Positions 52,338 to 63,000 of a DNA stretch of 64,000 nt are shown here, piece after piece; position 1 is the stretch's first letter; each line of letters begins with the position of its first letter. Source of the DNA: Spirosoma terrae (GTDB taxonomy: Bacteria; Bacteroidota; Bacteroidia; Cytophagales; Spirosomataceae); contig NZ_JAAFZH010000006.1 in NCBI RefSeq assembly GCF_010435915.1, forward strand, positions 186,001 to 250,000, in the 5' to 3' direction. The notes beneath the pieces are model-generated. The model worked only from the letters and a program-made list of their open reading frames with translations. It made no database searches and was not told the DNA's origin. Made by a program: the position numbers and the translations under genes.

Positions 52338-55300
52338 ATGCCCTTCCTCTACGTATTAATACTTTTCTTTTTCCCTTTTTCTCTCTATGCCCAGCAAACG
52401 GGCTGGCAGGAACTTACTATTTCAGATGGTCTGTCGCAGGGGATGATTTTTGATCTGCTACAGGATCAAAAAGGGTTTATCTGGGTGGCTACCAAAGATG
52501 GCCTCAATCGCTATGATGGCCACAATTTCAAAGTTTTCACCCACGACCCCTACAATCAATACAGTATATCGGACAATAACTGCTCCGCACTTTTGCTCGA
52601 TAGTAGAGGCTGGATATGGGTAGGAACCCCCAATGCTGGCCTCAACCTTTTCAACAGAAAGACGCAGCGTTTTTACCATATCCATATTCGCAGCAAGACA
52701 GCGGCCAAAGCGGGGAACTACGCTGTCGACCGAATTTTTGAAGACCCAGAAGGGAACATATGGGCAACAGAAAATGGGAACATACTGATTAAAATTACGA
52801 TACCGGCTTCTCTTCAGAAGAGTTTTCCAGACAACGCACTGATCGCGACTCAATCGCAAACAGTCCAATTACCCATTGCGCTTCAGAGCAATAACTCTAT
52901 TTCCAGCAACTATCTCAGTTTTCATAAAAACGGACAGGCACTAGCCATAGGCGAATTAGGCTCCTTTTCATTCAACTGGAAATCACCCAACCAACCAGGG
53001 CATTACCAACCCTACACGAATGAACTGGCGGGGCTAAATGGCCTCTACAATAATCTCCCTCAACAAAGTTTTATAGTCGCTTACGGCCAAAAACTCGTCT
53101 TTCAACTTCATAACCAGCGAAAAACAATTCAATTACCAACGGGGAATGAAGCGCATCTTGCTGTTAAAGCATTTGACGCAAAAACACTGGCCATTGCTAC
53201 CGACAAATTCCTCTGGCTCATGACGCCCGAAGAATTATTCCGCCACGACAGCCTTACGGCGCATAATGCGTTCATAACCTTACCCCCCAATCTCTATGCT
53301 GTTACCAGCCTACTCCGCGATCAAACTGGTAACATCTGGGTAGGAACCAGTGGCTATGGTTTGCGTAAATTCAATCCTAAAGTCAAACAGTTCCACTCAT
53401 CGCTTCCGAACAATACGCTTTCCTACCTATACGCCGACAAACAGAATCGGGTGTATGTGCGTCATGAGTTTGCTTATGATCAGCTCAATGCTACGGGCAA
53501 TCAACTGAAGCCATTTCTGAGTAACAATTTATCGGCTGCGGACAAACGTGCCCGGTATATGATACAGGATCGGGAAGGTATATTTTGGGTGTCGAACACC
53601 AATTTCCAGACACAACAGATGAGCTTATTCAAGTTCTCCACGGACTGGAAACTGCTGAAAAAATACCCACTGCCCCCCAAAACTAGTTTTGGCTTCTATC
53701 AGAACCAGACCGTAGACGATACAACGGGCAACATCTGGATTGGCGCTACCAATGGCAAGTTGCTTCGGTTCAATCCTAAAACAGAAACGTACCGCGTTTT
53801 CTCCTACCAATCGGTACTCCCACAGAAAGGAGCCGACATTGAAACAACGGCTCTTTATTTCGATCAGTTGGGTACACTCTGGATCGGTACAACGGCGGGG
53901 TTACTACGTGCCGATCATCCGCTCAACAACCCCACCTTTTCGATCTATAAAAACAGTACGGCCAATCGCCAGAGCCTAAGTAGCAATCTGGTTTCCAGTG
54001 TCATCGACGACCCTTATCAACCCAATCGATATCTATGGGTAGGAACAAAGGGTAATGGGCTGGATCGGCTCGATAAGCAAACCGGCCAGTTCGACCACAT
54101 CACCGAAGCGCAGGGGCTACCCAACAAAGTCGTATATGGGATTTTGTCCGACGAATTCAACAACCTGTGGCTGAGTACCAATCGCGGACTGGCTCAATTC
54201 AATCCCAAAACCCAGAAATCCCGAAACTTCACCAAAGCCGATGGGTTGCAGGATGACGAATTCAACACGGGCTCGTTTTTTAAAGCGCCGTCGGGCAAGC
54301 TACTATTCGGCGGAGTACACGGGCTAACAACCTTTAGAGCCTCTGATTTGATTCAATCGAAAAGCTCAGCTCCACAGGTAAACCTCATTGGTCTTAAAAT
54401 CAACAATGAAACCGTTACCGTTGGTAGCCCCGATGGCATCCTGAACGAAGGGATCGACTACATCCAACGGATCGACCTGTCGCATACGCAGAATCTGCTG
54501 ACACTCGAATTTAGCGTCATGGATTATGCAAACTCGGCTAAAAATCAATATCGGTATCGCTTACTGGGTATTGACGATAACTGGGTCGAGGCAGGCACCA
54601 ACCGATTTGCTAATTATGCCCAGCTCCCTACAGGCCATTATACGTTTCAGGTTATGGGGTCCACCGACGGGCAGATTTGGAGCCAACCTACTACGTTACA
54701 GGTGCAGGTACATCCGCCCTTCTACCGAACCTGGTGGGCCTACCTGTTCTACGTCGTACTACTGGCGGCTGTGGTATGGCAGCTCTATCGGTTTCAGACG
54801 CAGCGACTGTTGCTCGAACAACGTTTTGCCTTTGAGCAGCAAGAAGCCAGCCGGCTGACCGAACTGGATGGATTAAAGACCCAGTTCTTCACCAATATTT
54901 CTCACGAAATCCGAACTCCGCTCACGCTGATTCTGGGGCCCATTGACCAAGCCGTTCAGGACTACGCACACGATGCCCGTTTTCCGCTCATTCAACGAAA
55001 CGCTAATCGGCTGCTCAGCCTGATCAATCAATTACTCGACCTGAGTAAGTTGGAAGCGGGACAACTCAAAGCCGAGCTGGTCCCCGGCGATATGGCTACT
55101 TTTTTCCGCATCATTAGCAGCTCGTTTGAATCGCTGGCCCAAAGCCGCCAAATCAACTTCGTCTTTGAGCAATCGGCAACTGAGTGGTGGGCCAGCTTCG
55201 ACCGCGACAAACTGGAAAAAATTGTCACGAATCTCCTATCAAATGCACTCAAGTTCACTCCACCCGGTAAGGAGGTTCGGATAACGGTTTATTACCCGGT

Positions 55301-56444
55301 AGACTCCGCTGGTGGAGATATGCGGTTTATAATTCAGGATACGGGCATCGGCATTGCTCCCGACCAGTTAAATCATATTTTCGAACGATTCTATCAGGTC
55401 GATGCTAAGATCAACCGAGCCTATGAAGGCACCGGTATTGGTCTGGCGCTGGTTAACGAGCTCGTCAAGGTCCTGAACGGAACGATTACCGTAGCCAGCA
55501 CCGAGGGCCAGGGAACAACCTTCACCGTAACTCTTCCTATACACGTAACGAAAGTCGGACTCGCCGATTCTTCTGAGGAATCTAAAGAACTGTCTCTATC
55601 TACCCACGTAGTAAGTTCCACAACCGTATCAGCTACTGCCGCAACTCGTTTACCAGTCAGCGAAGATCAGCCGGTACTGCTCGTTATCGACGACAACGCC
55701 GACATTCGCGCCTACATACGTAGCATTTTTGAAACCGACTACCAGGTTATTGACGCTGTCGATGGCGAAGAAGGGTTACAGTTGGCCACCTCTACCCTAC
55801 CCGATATTGTCATCTGCGATCTGATGATGCCCCGTCTCGATGGGTTTGGCTTCTGTCGGGCACTAAAAACACAGGAAGCGACAAGCCATGTTCCAGTAAT
55901 CATGCTCACGGCTAAAGCAACCCTAGCCGACCGGATTGAAGGGTTTGGACTAGGGGCCGATGATTATATCACCAAACCATTTAACAAAGACGAATTAACC
56001 GTCAGAGTCCGTAATCTGATCCAACAGCGAAAACGACTCTATGACCGGTTCAGAACGAGTCAGCCTAACGAAACACCCGAGGAGCAGGCGCCCCCACTGC
56101 TCACTGCCGAACAGCAGTTTATCGAGCGTTTATCATCCGTTGTCTATCAGCACATAGACAACACGGCCTTCTCGGTCGAAGAGCTGGCCGAAGCCGTCCA
56201 TTTAAGCCGCGTACAACTTCATCGCAAACTCAAGGCCGTTGCCAATACCACCGCGTCCCAGTTTATCCGCGACATCCGACTCGCCAAAGCCGCCCAACTC
56301 CTAACCGACGGTGAGCTCAGCGTAACCCAGGTGGCCTATGCGGTTGGCTTCGATAACCTCTCCTATTTCGCCAAAGTGTTTCAGGAACAATACCATGTTC
56401 TGCCTTCTCAATACGGCAAGCCAAATCTGCCCATCCCTAACTAA
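52338..56444 (+). CDS. Hybrid two-component sensor/AraC regulator with beta-propeller (HTCS)
   Basis: A 1368-residue single-protein signalling system. After a signal peptide (MPFLYVLILFFFPFSLYAQQ) come periplasmic two-component-propeller repeats (GLSQGMIFDLLQDQKGFIWV, GNIWVGTSGYGLRKFN and many like them, about 20-690), a Y_Y_Y domain and one transmembrane helix (about 785-805). A HisKA domain follows with the phospho-acceptor His near 856 in NISHEIRTPLT, then a HATPase with NLLSNALKFTPPG and GTGIGLALV, a receiver with phospho-Asp near 1161 in VICDLMMPRLDG, and an AraC helix-turn-helix ending the protein. HTCS proteins sense oligosaccharides and activate nearby uptake loci. The GTG at 52290 would add 16 residues. 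Confidence 0.95.
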   Translation: MPFLYVLILFFFPFSLYAQQTGWQELTISDGLSQGMIFDLLQDQKGFIWVATKDGLNRYDGHNFKVFTHDPYNQYSISDNNCSALLLDSRGWIWVGTPNAGLNLFNRKTQRFYHIHIRSKTAAKAGNYAVDRIFEDPEGNIWATENGNILIKITIPASLQKSFPDNALIATQSQTVQLPIALQSNNSISSNYLSFHKNGQALAIGELGSFSFNWKSPNQPGHYQPYTNELAGLNGLYNNLPQQSFIVAYGQKLVFQLHNQRKTIQLPTGNEAHLAVKAFDAKTLAIATDKFLWLMTPEELFRHDSLTAHNAFITLPPNLYAVTSLLRDQTGNIWVGTSGYGLRKFNPKVKQFHSSLPNNTLSYLYADKQNRVYVRHEFAYDQLNATGNQLKPFLSNNLSAADKRARYMIQDREGIFWVSNTNFQTQQMSLFKFSTDWKLLKKYPLPPKTSFGFYQNQTVDDTTGNIWIGATNGKLLRFNPKTETYRVFSYQSVLPQKGADIETTALYFDQLGTLWIGTTAGLLRADHPLNNPTFSIYKNSTANRQSLSSNLVSSVIDDPYQPNRYLWVGTKGNGLDRLDKQTGQFDHITEAQGLPNKVVYGILSDEFNNLWLSTNRGLAQFNPKTQKSRNFTKADGLQDDEFNTGSFFKAPSGKLLFGGVHGLTTFRASDLIQSKSSAPQVNLIGLKINNETVTVGSPDGILNEGIDYIQRIDLSHTQNLLTLEFSVMDYANSAKNQYRYRLLGIDDNWVEAGTNRFANYAQLPTGHYTFQVMGSTDGQIWSQPTTLQVQVHPPFYRTWWAYLFYVVLLAAVVWQLYRFQTQRLLLEQRFAFEQQEASRLTELDGLKTQFFTNISHEIRTPLTLILGPIDQAVQDYAHDARFPLIQRNANRLLSLINQLLDLSKLEAGQLKAELVPGDMATFFRIISSSFESLAQSRQINFVFEQSATEWWASFDRDKLEKIVTNLLSNALKFTPPGKEVRITVYYPVDSAGGDMRFIIQDTGIGIAPDQLNHIFERFYQVDAKINRAYEGTGIGLALVNELVKVLNGTITVASTEGQGTTFTVTLPIHVTKVGLADSSEESKELSLSTHVVSSTTVSATAATRLPVSEDQPVLLVIDDNADIRAYIRSIFETDYQVIDAVDGEEGLQLATSTLPDIVICDLMMPRLDGFGFCRALKTQEATSHVPVIMLTAKATLADRIEGFGLGADDYITKPFNKDELTVRVRNLIQQRKRLYDRFRTSQPNETPEEQAPPLLTAEQQFIERLSSVVYQHIDNTAFSVEELAEAVHLSRVQLHRKLKAVANTTASQFIRDIRLAKAAQLLTDGELSVTQVAYAVGFDNLSYFAKVFQEQYHVLPSQYGKPNLPIPN

Positions 56445-56464
56445 TGTTTGTTGCATTGACGCCT

Positions 56465-56491
56465 AAAGCCTGATTTTTCAGGCTTTTTTTT
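56465..56491 (+). terminator. Terminator after the hybrid sensor gene
   Basis: AAAGCCTGA / TCAGGCTTT with a short T loop is followed by a run of T residues. It is 20 bases past the stop. Confidence 0.88.
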
Positions 56492-56629
56492 GGGCATGTA
56501 ACATGAGTGGTAACGAATGTAACGAGAGTGTTAGCGCGGGTCTGTAGGCTGCCGTTACTTAGCGGGCAATTCCGATCCGGCAGTCGAGCTACCTTACCGG
56601 CCTGATCGTTTCCCTTGACTCTTACAACC

Positions 56630-57034
56630 ATGCTCCTCTGTCCACTCAACCAAGCCGCCCCGATGCTGCATATGCACATTACCAATACGGGCAAAATTAG
56701 CCTTCCCGTAACCAACCTGATTTACATCCAGGCCACGGGTAATTATAGCTGGCTTCACTGGAACGATGGCCAGCGTATACTAATGCCCCGCACCTTGAAA
56801 TTCTATGAATCACAGCTGTCAGCTGGCTGGTTTGTGCGCACGCACCGCAAATGCCTGATTAACCTGCACTATATCGAACGGATGCAAGCCTATTATCCGG
56901 CCAACCGGGGCGGACTGATTTACCTGCGTTCGGGGGAGGTGCTGCCGGTGTCGCGTCGGCGATGGGTAGCCATCCGGGCCATTTATAAGCAACTGCCCAA
57001 GGCTACTCGCTACGTACCAACCGCTCAGGCTTGA
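56630..57034 (+). CDS. Stand-alone LytTR DNA-binding protein near the giant adhesin gene
   Basis: A 134-residue protein with one LytTR domain: VTNLIYIQATGNYSWLHWND, RILMPRTLKFYESQLSAGWF, VRTHRKCLINLHYIERMQAY and the closing GEVLPVSRRRWVAIRAIY. It has no receiver domain. The start at 56630 is the first ATG; a TTG 15 bases upstream is less likely. It is 45 bases ahead of the giant repeat-protein gene on the same strand, so it may be cotranscribed with and regulate it; that is inference. It is about the same size as the two LytTR genes near 20 kb. Confidence 0.88.
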   Translation: MLLCPLNQAAPMLHMHITNTGKISLPVTNLIYIQATGNYSWLHWNDGQRILMPRTLKFYESQLSAGWFVRTHRKCLINLHYIERMQAYYPANRGGLIYLRSGEVLPVSRRRWVAIRAIYKQLPKATRYVPTAQA

Positions 57035-57079
57035 GCTACCTAAAGTATACCTTACTCAATCTTAATACCTTCTTCTTTT

Positions 57080-60000
57080 ATGAAACGATACGTATACCTT
57101 TTCTTCTCACTTATTACTTTAGTAAGTACGTTAGCTGAGGCTCAGACAACCTTCACGGTTACAAATACCAATAATGCGGGAACAGGCAGCTTACGGCAGG
57201 CTATGCTCGATGTAGCTGCATCAGGTTCGGCTGGCCCTTTCACCATCACGGCCAGCGTGAGCGGCACAATTAATACTACTTCGTCCCTGCCGCCCATCAC
57301 TAAGAATCTAGCAATTGTTGGCCCAGGAGCCAATCAGCTCACCATTAGTGGACAGACCAATACCCACCAACTTTTTACTGTAGTTGGGGATAATTTATCT
57401 ATTAGGTTTTCAGGACTAACGCTTACCAAAGGTGGGAGCGGCAACGGGAATGCTGCGGCTATTGAGATAAGTTCAATTACCACAGCATCTATTTCATCGC
57501 TATCGCTCATAGCCTGTAACCTGGACAATAATTCTGCATCCTTAGGGCAGATTTATGCCTACAAATGCAATTTGTTTATTCAAAATTCAACCATTAGTAA
57601 CAACTCGGCAGGTGATGGCATTGATCTTGAATACGGACAAGCAACTGGTTTTTCAGTAGTCCTGGAAAACTCAACTATTAGCAACAATTCGTATGCGGGT
57701 ATTTACCTGAATAATAATAATACAGTTTCTATAACTTCTACTAATTCGACATTTGCAGGCAATTCGCTGGGTTTTTATGCAGGCGGCAATACGGTATTCA
57801 CTCTATATTTCAAAAACAGCATCTTAGCTAACAATATTCAATTTACCGGCGAAGGGACTAGCGTGATTGTATCACAGGGTAATAACATCTGTAGAGATGC
57901 TTCGTTGACACCTACTGCCTCGGGTGACCTGATCAATACAAATCCGCTACTCGCTCCGCTAGGCAACTACGGAGGTACGACCCAAACCCACGCCTTGCTG
58001 CCAGGTAGCCCAGCCATCAATGCCGGTACGTCCAGCGGTGCCCCCACTACTGACCAGCGCGGCATCAGCCGGGTGGGTACTACCGATATCGGATCATTTG
58101 AGTCGCGGGGCTTTAGTATGGTCTCAAGTAGTGGCAATAACCAGAGTGCTACGGTTAACACAGCTTTTGCCAATCCATTAGTGGTTACGGTGAGTAGTAC
58201 CAACAGTGAGCCGGTTTCGGGCGGTGTTGTTACGTTTACGGGTCCAGGATCGGGGGCCAGTATCAACCCTGCTTCGCTGACAGCCAGTATTGCCGGAACA
58301 ACAGCCTCACGCTCGGTGACAGCCAATGCGACGGCAGGAGGGGCTTATAACGTAGCGGCTACCACCAAAGGCGCTAGCCCAACCGTCAATTTTTCCCTCA
58401 CTAATACAGTAGTTCCTCCCAGTTTCACGACTAACCCAACGACCAAAGCCGTCTGTACAGGCAATGGTACTACGTTTACAGTAGCCGCGTCAGGCTCGCC
58501 GACCTATCAATGGCAGGTAGATGCAGGGAGCGGCTTTACCAATCTATCCAACAGCGGAGTTTATTCGGGGGCAACCGATGCTACGTTGACTATCAGCAAC
58601 GTAGCCGGGCTCAATGGTTATCTGTTTCGTTGTGTAGCTACCAATGATGGCGGATCGACTAATTCCAGCGCAGCTACGTTAACGGTCAGTTCGCTACCCA
58701 CGGCGGGCGTTAGCCCTTCCAGCACCACCATCACCTGCGCTAACCCAACCGTGACCCTGACGGCCAGTGGTGGAACCACCTACCGCTGGGACAACAATAC
58801 AACCAACGCCATACGGAGCGTTACTACTGGGGGTACTTATTCCGTCACCGTAACAAATGCCTCCGGCTGCACCGCCACCGCCAGTCAGACCATTACCACC
58901 AACACCACGCCCCCCACACCCGGTATCAGTCCATCCGGCACCACCATCACCTGCGCTAACCCAACGGTGACCCTGACCGCTTCGGGTGGCACTACCTACC
59001 GCTGGGATGACAACTCCACCAACGCGACTCGCAGTGTCACCACCGGCGGCACTTACTCGGTCACCGTAACAGCCGCCAACGGCTGTACCGCCACCGCCAG
59101 TCAGACCATTACCACCAACACCACGCCCCCCACGGCGGGCATCAGTCCATCCGGCACCACCATCACCTGCGCTAACCCAACGGTGACCTTAACGGCCAGT
59201 GGCGGAACCGCCTATCGCTGGGATGATAACTCCACCAACGCCATACGCAGTGTCACCACGGGCGGCACCTACTCGGTCACCGTAACAGCCGCCAATGGTT
59301 GTACCGCTACGGCTAGTCAAACCATTACCACCAACACCACGCCCCCCACACCCGGTATCAGTCCATCCAGCACCACCATCACCTGCGCCAACCCAACCGT
59401 GACCTTAACGGCCAGTGGCGGAACCGCCTATCGCTGGGATGACAACTCCACCAACGCCATACGGAGCGTCACCACAGGAGGTACCTACTCGGTCACCGTG
59501 ACAAATGCTTCCGGCTGCACCGCCACGGCCAGTCAGACCATTACCACTAATACTACGCCCCCCACACCCGGTATTAGTCCTTCCGGCACCACCATCACCT
59601 GCGCTAACCCAACCGTGACACTCACCGCTTCGGGAGGCACCACCTACCGCTGGGATGACAACTCCACCAACGCCATACGGAGCGTCACCACAGGAGGTAC
59701 CTACTCAGTCACCGTAACAGCCGCCAACGGTTGTACTGCTACGGCCAGTCAGACCATTACCACTAATACTACGCCCCCCACACCCGGCATTAGTCCATCC
59801 AGCACCACCATCACCTGCGCTAACCCAACCGTGACCTTAACGGCCAGTGGCGGAACCGCCTATCGCTGGAATGACAACTCTACCAACGCCATACGGAGCG
59901 TCACCACAGGAGGAACCTACTCGGTCACCGTGACAGCCGCCAACGGTTGTACCGCTACGGCCAGTCAGACTATTACTACCAACACCACCCCACCCACACC

Positions 60001-63000
60001 CGGTATTAGTCCATCCGGCACCACCATCACCTGCGCTAACCCAACGGTGACCCTCACCGCTTCGGGCGGGGTGAGCTACCGCTGGGATGATAACTCCACC
60101 AACACCATACGGAGCGTCACCACGGGGGGGACTTATTCCGTCACCGTAACGAATGCGTCCGGCTGTACGGCCACCGCCAGTCAGACCATTACCACCAACA
60201 CCACCCCACCCACACCCGGTATTAGTCCTTCCAGCACCACCATCACCTGCGCCAACCCAACCGTGACCCTCACCGCTTCGGGAGGCACTACCTACCGCTG
60301 GGACAACAACTCCACCAATGCTATACGGAGCGTCACCACCGGCGGCACTTACTCGGTCACCGTAACAGCCGCCAACGGCTGTACCGCCACGGCTAGTCAA
60401 ACCATTACCACCAACACCACCCCACCCACGGCGGGCATCAATCCATCCGGCACCATCATCACCTGCGCTAACCCAACGGTGACCTTAACGGCCAGTGGCG
60501 GAACCGCCTATCGCTGGGATGACAACTCCACCAACGCCATACGCAGTGTCACCACGGGCGGCACCTACTCGGTCACCGTGACAGCCGCCAATGGTTGTAC
60601 CGCTACGGCCAGTCAAACCATTACCACCAACACCACGCCACCCACACCCGGCATTAGTCCTTCCAGCACCATCATCACCTGCGCCAACCCAACCGTGACA
60701 CTCACCGCTTCGGGCGGGGTGAGCTACCGCTGGGATGACAACTCCACCAACGCCATACGCAACGTCTCAACGGGCGGAACCTACTCGGTCACCGTAACAG
60801 CCGCCAATGGTTGTACCGCTACGGCCAGTCAAACCATTACCACCAACACCATACCCCCCACACCCGGTATCAGTCCATCCAGCACCACCATCACCTGCGC
60901 TAACCCAACCGTGACGCTGACGGCCAGTGGCGGAGTGAGCTATCGCTGGGATGACAACTCCACCAACGCTATACGCAACGTCTCCACGGGCGGCACCTAC
61001 TCGGTCACCGTGACAAATGCATCTGGCTGTACGGCCACAACCTCGGTGCTGATTCAGCAGGATAACACCGTGCCAACGGTCAGCATTTCACCCAACTCCG
61101 CTACGTTGACCTGCGCCAATCCAACGGTGACCTTGACGGCCAACGGCACCGGTACGTATCAGTGGAGCACCGGCGCTACCTCCCATACCATCACCGCTAG
61201 CTCGTCGGGAACTTACTCGGTAACAGTGACCAGTGATAACGGCTGCTTCGCTAGCGCATCTATCCAGATTCAGCAGGATAATTCCGTACCAACGGTGAGC
61301 ATTTCGCCCACCTCCGCTACGCTCACCTGTACCAATCCAACGGTCACGTTGACGGCCAACGGCACCGGTACGTATCAGTGGAGCACCGGCGCTACCTCCC
61401 ATACCATCACCGCTACGTCAGCCGCTCTCTATTCGGTTACACTGACAGGCAGTAACGGCTGTACCAATACCGCATCGATTTCGGTGGCCGCCGATCAGGC
61501 GACCCCACCCCTGAGCCTTACAGCCTCCCAGACGCTGCTGACCTGTGCCAGTCCAACCGCCAGCCTGACAGCGCTGGGGACGGGAACATGGCGCTGGTCG
61601 ACAGGCTCGACTGACCCTCAAATTCAGGTCAGCACCGCAGGCACCTATTCGGTGACGCTGACAGCCCCCAGCGGTTGTACAACCTCGACCTCAATCACCA
61701 TCAATCAGGATATTGACCTGCCAACGGTCAGTATCAGTCCTAGTTCTGCTACGTTGACCTGCGCTAACCCAAGCGTTACACTCACCGCAAATGGAACCGG
61801 TACGTATCAGTGGAGCACCGGCGCTACGTCTCAGACGATTACCGCTAGCTCGACCGGTACGTATTCAGTAACGCTGACAGGCAGTAACGGCTGTAGCAAT
61901 ACCGCATCGATTTCAGTAACGGCGGACCAAACCGCGCCTTCGCTCAGCATCAGTCCCAGCTCAGCGACACTTACCTGCGCCAACCCAACCGCTACGTTAA
62001 CTGCGCTGGGCACGGGCTCAGTACGCTGGTCGACAGGCTCGACCGACCCCCAAATTCAGGTCAGCACCGCAGGCACCTATTCGGTAACGCTCACAACGCC
62101 GGGCGGCTGTACGGCCACCACCTCGGTGCTGATTCAGCAGGATAACACCGTACCAACAGTGAGCATTTCGCCCAACTCCGCTACCTTGACCTGCGCTAAT
62201 CCAAGCGTTGCACTTACCGCCAATGGCATAGGTACATATCAGTGGAGCACGGGCGCTACCTCCCAGACCATCAACGCTAGCTCGGCCGCTACCTACTCGG
62301 TGACAGTGACCAGTGATAACGGCTGCTTCGCTAGCGCATCTATCCAGATTCAGCAAGATAATTCCGTACCAACGGTGAGCATTTCGCCCAACTCCGCTAC
62401 GCTCACCTGTACCAATCCAACGGTCACGTTGACGGCCAACGGAACCGGTACGTATCAGTGGAACACCGGCGCTACCTCCCACACCATCACCGCTAGCTCG
62501 GCCGCTACCTACTCGGTGACGCTGACGGCTGACAATGGCTGCCAGGCTACGGCCAGTAGCACCATCGAGCAGGGAACCGATCAAACCATCGGCTTCAGCC
62601 AGCAGCCAGCCTCCACCTCGTCGGTCACCGTCGGTAGCACTGTCACCACCCAGGTCGTGGTTTCGGGACAACCCACCAGCTACCAGTGGTATAAGGACAA
62701 CCTCAGCCAACCCCTGGCTAGTCAGACCGCGGCCCAACTCACACTCACCAATGTCCAGCTTAGTGACGCAGGGAGCTATTTCGTGGTGGTGACCGGCCCC
62801 TGCAACAGCCTGACCTCGACGGCCTTCACCCTCAGCGTCACCAACCCCGTTACATCGCTCTCGCTGACGGCTTCGGTGAGCCCCAATCCAGCTCAGGCCG
62901 GTCAGGTGGTTACCCTGACTGCAGCGGTAGTGGGCGGCACCAGCCCCTACAGCTATAGCTTTAGCGGGCCAGGCAGTATCAATCCGACGGGCAATACGGC

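Noticed and set aside
56437..56715. Minus-strand frame across the gap between the hybrid sensor and the LytTR gene
   Set aside because: It covers a terminator and the start of a clear plus-strand gene, and the protein has no recognisable features.
59837..62737. Long minus-strand open frames (for example 59837-60400 and 62018-62737) within the repeat array
   Set aside because: They are low-complexity Gly/Arg-rich frames kept open because the 216-base repeat is a multiple of three. The plus-strand frame is continuous, has a signal peptide and makes folded repeats, so these are shadows.
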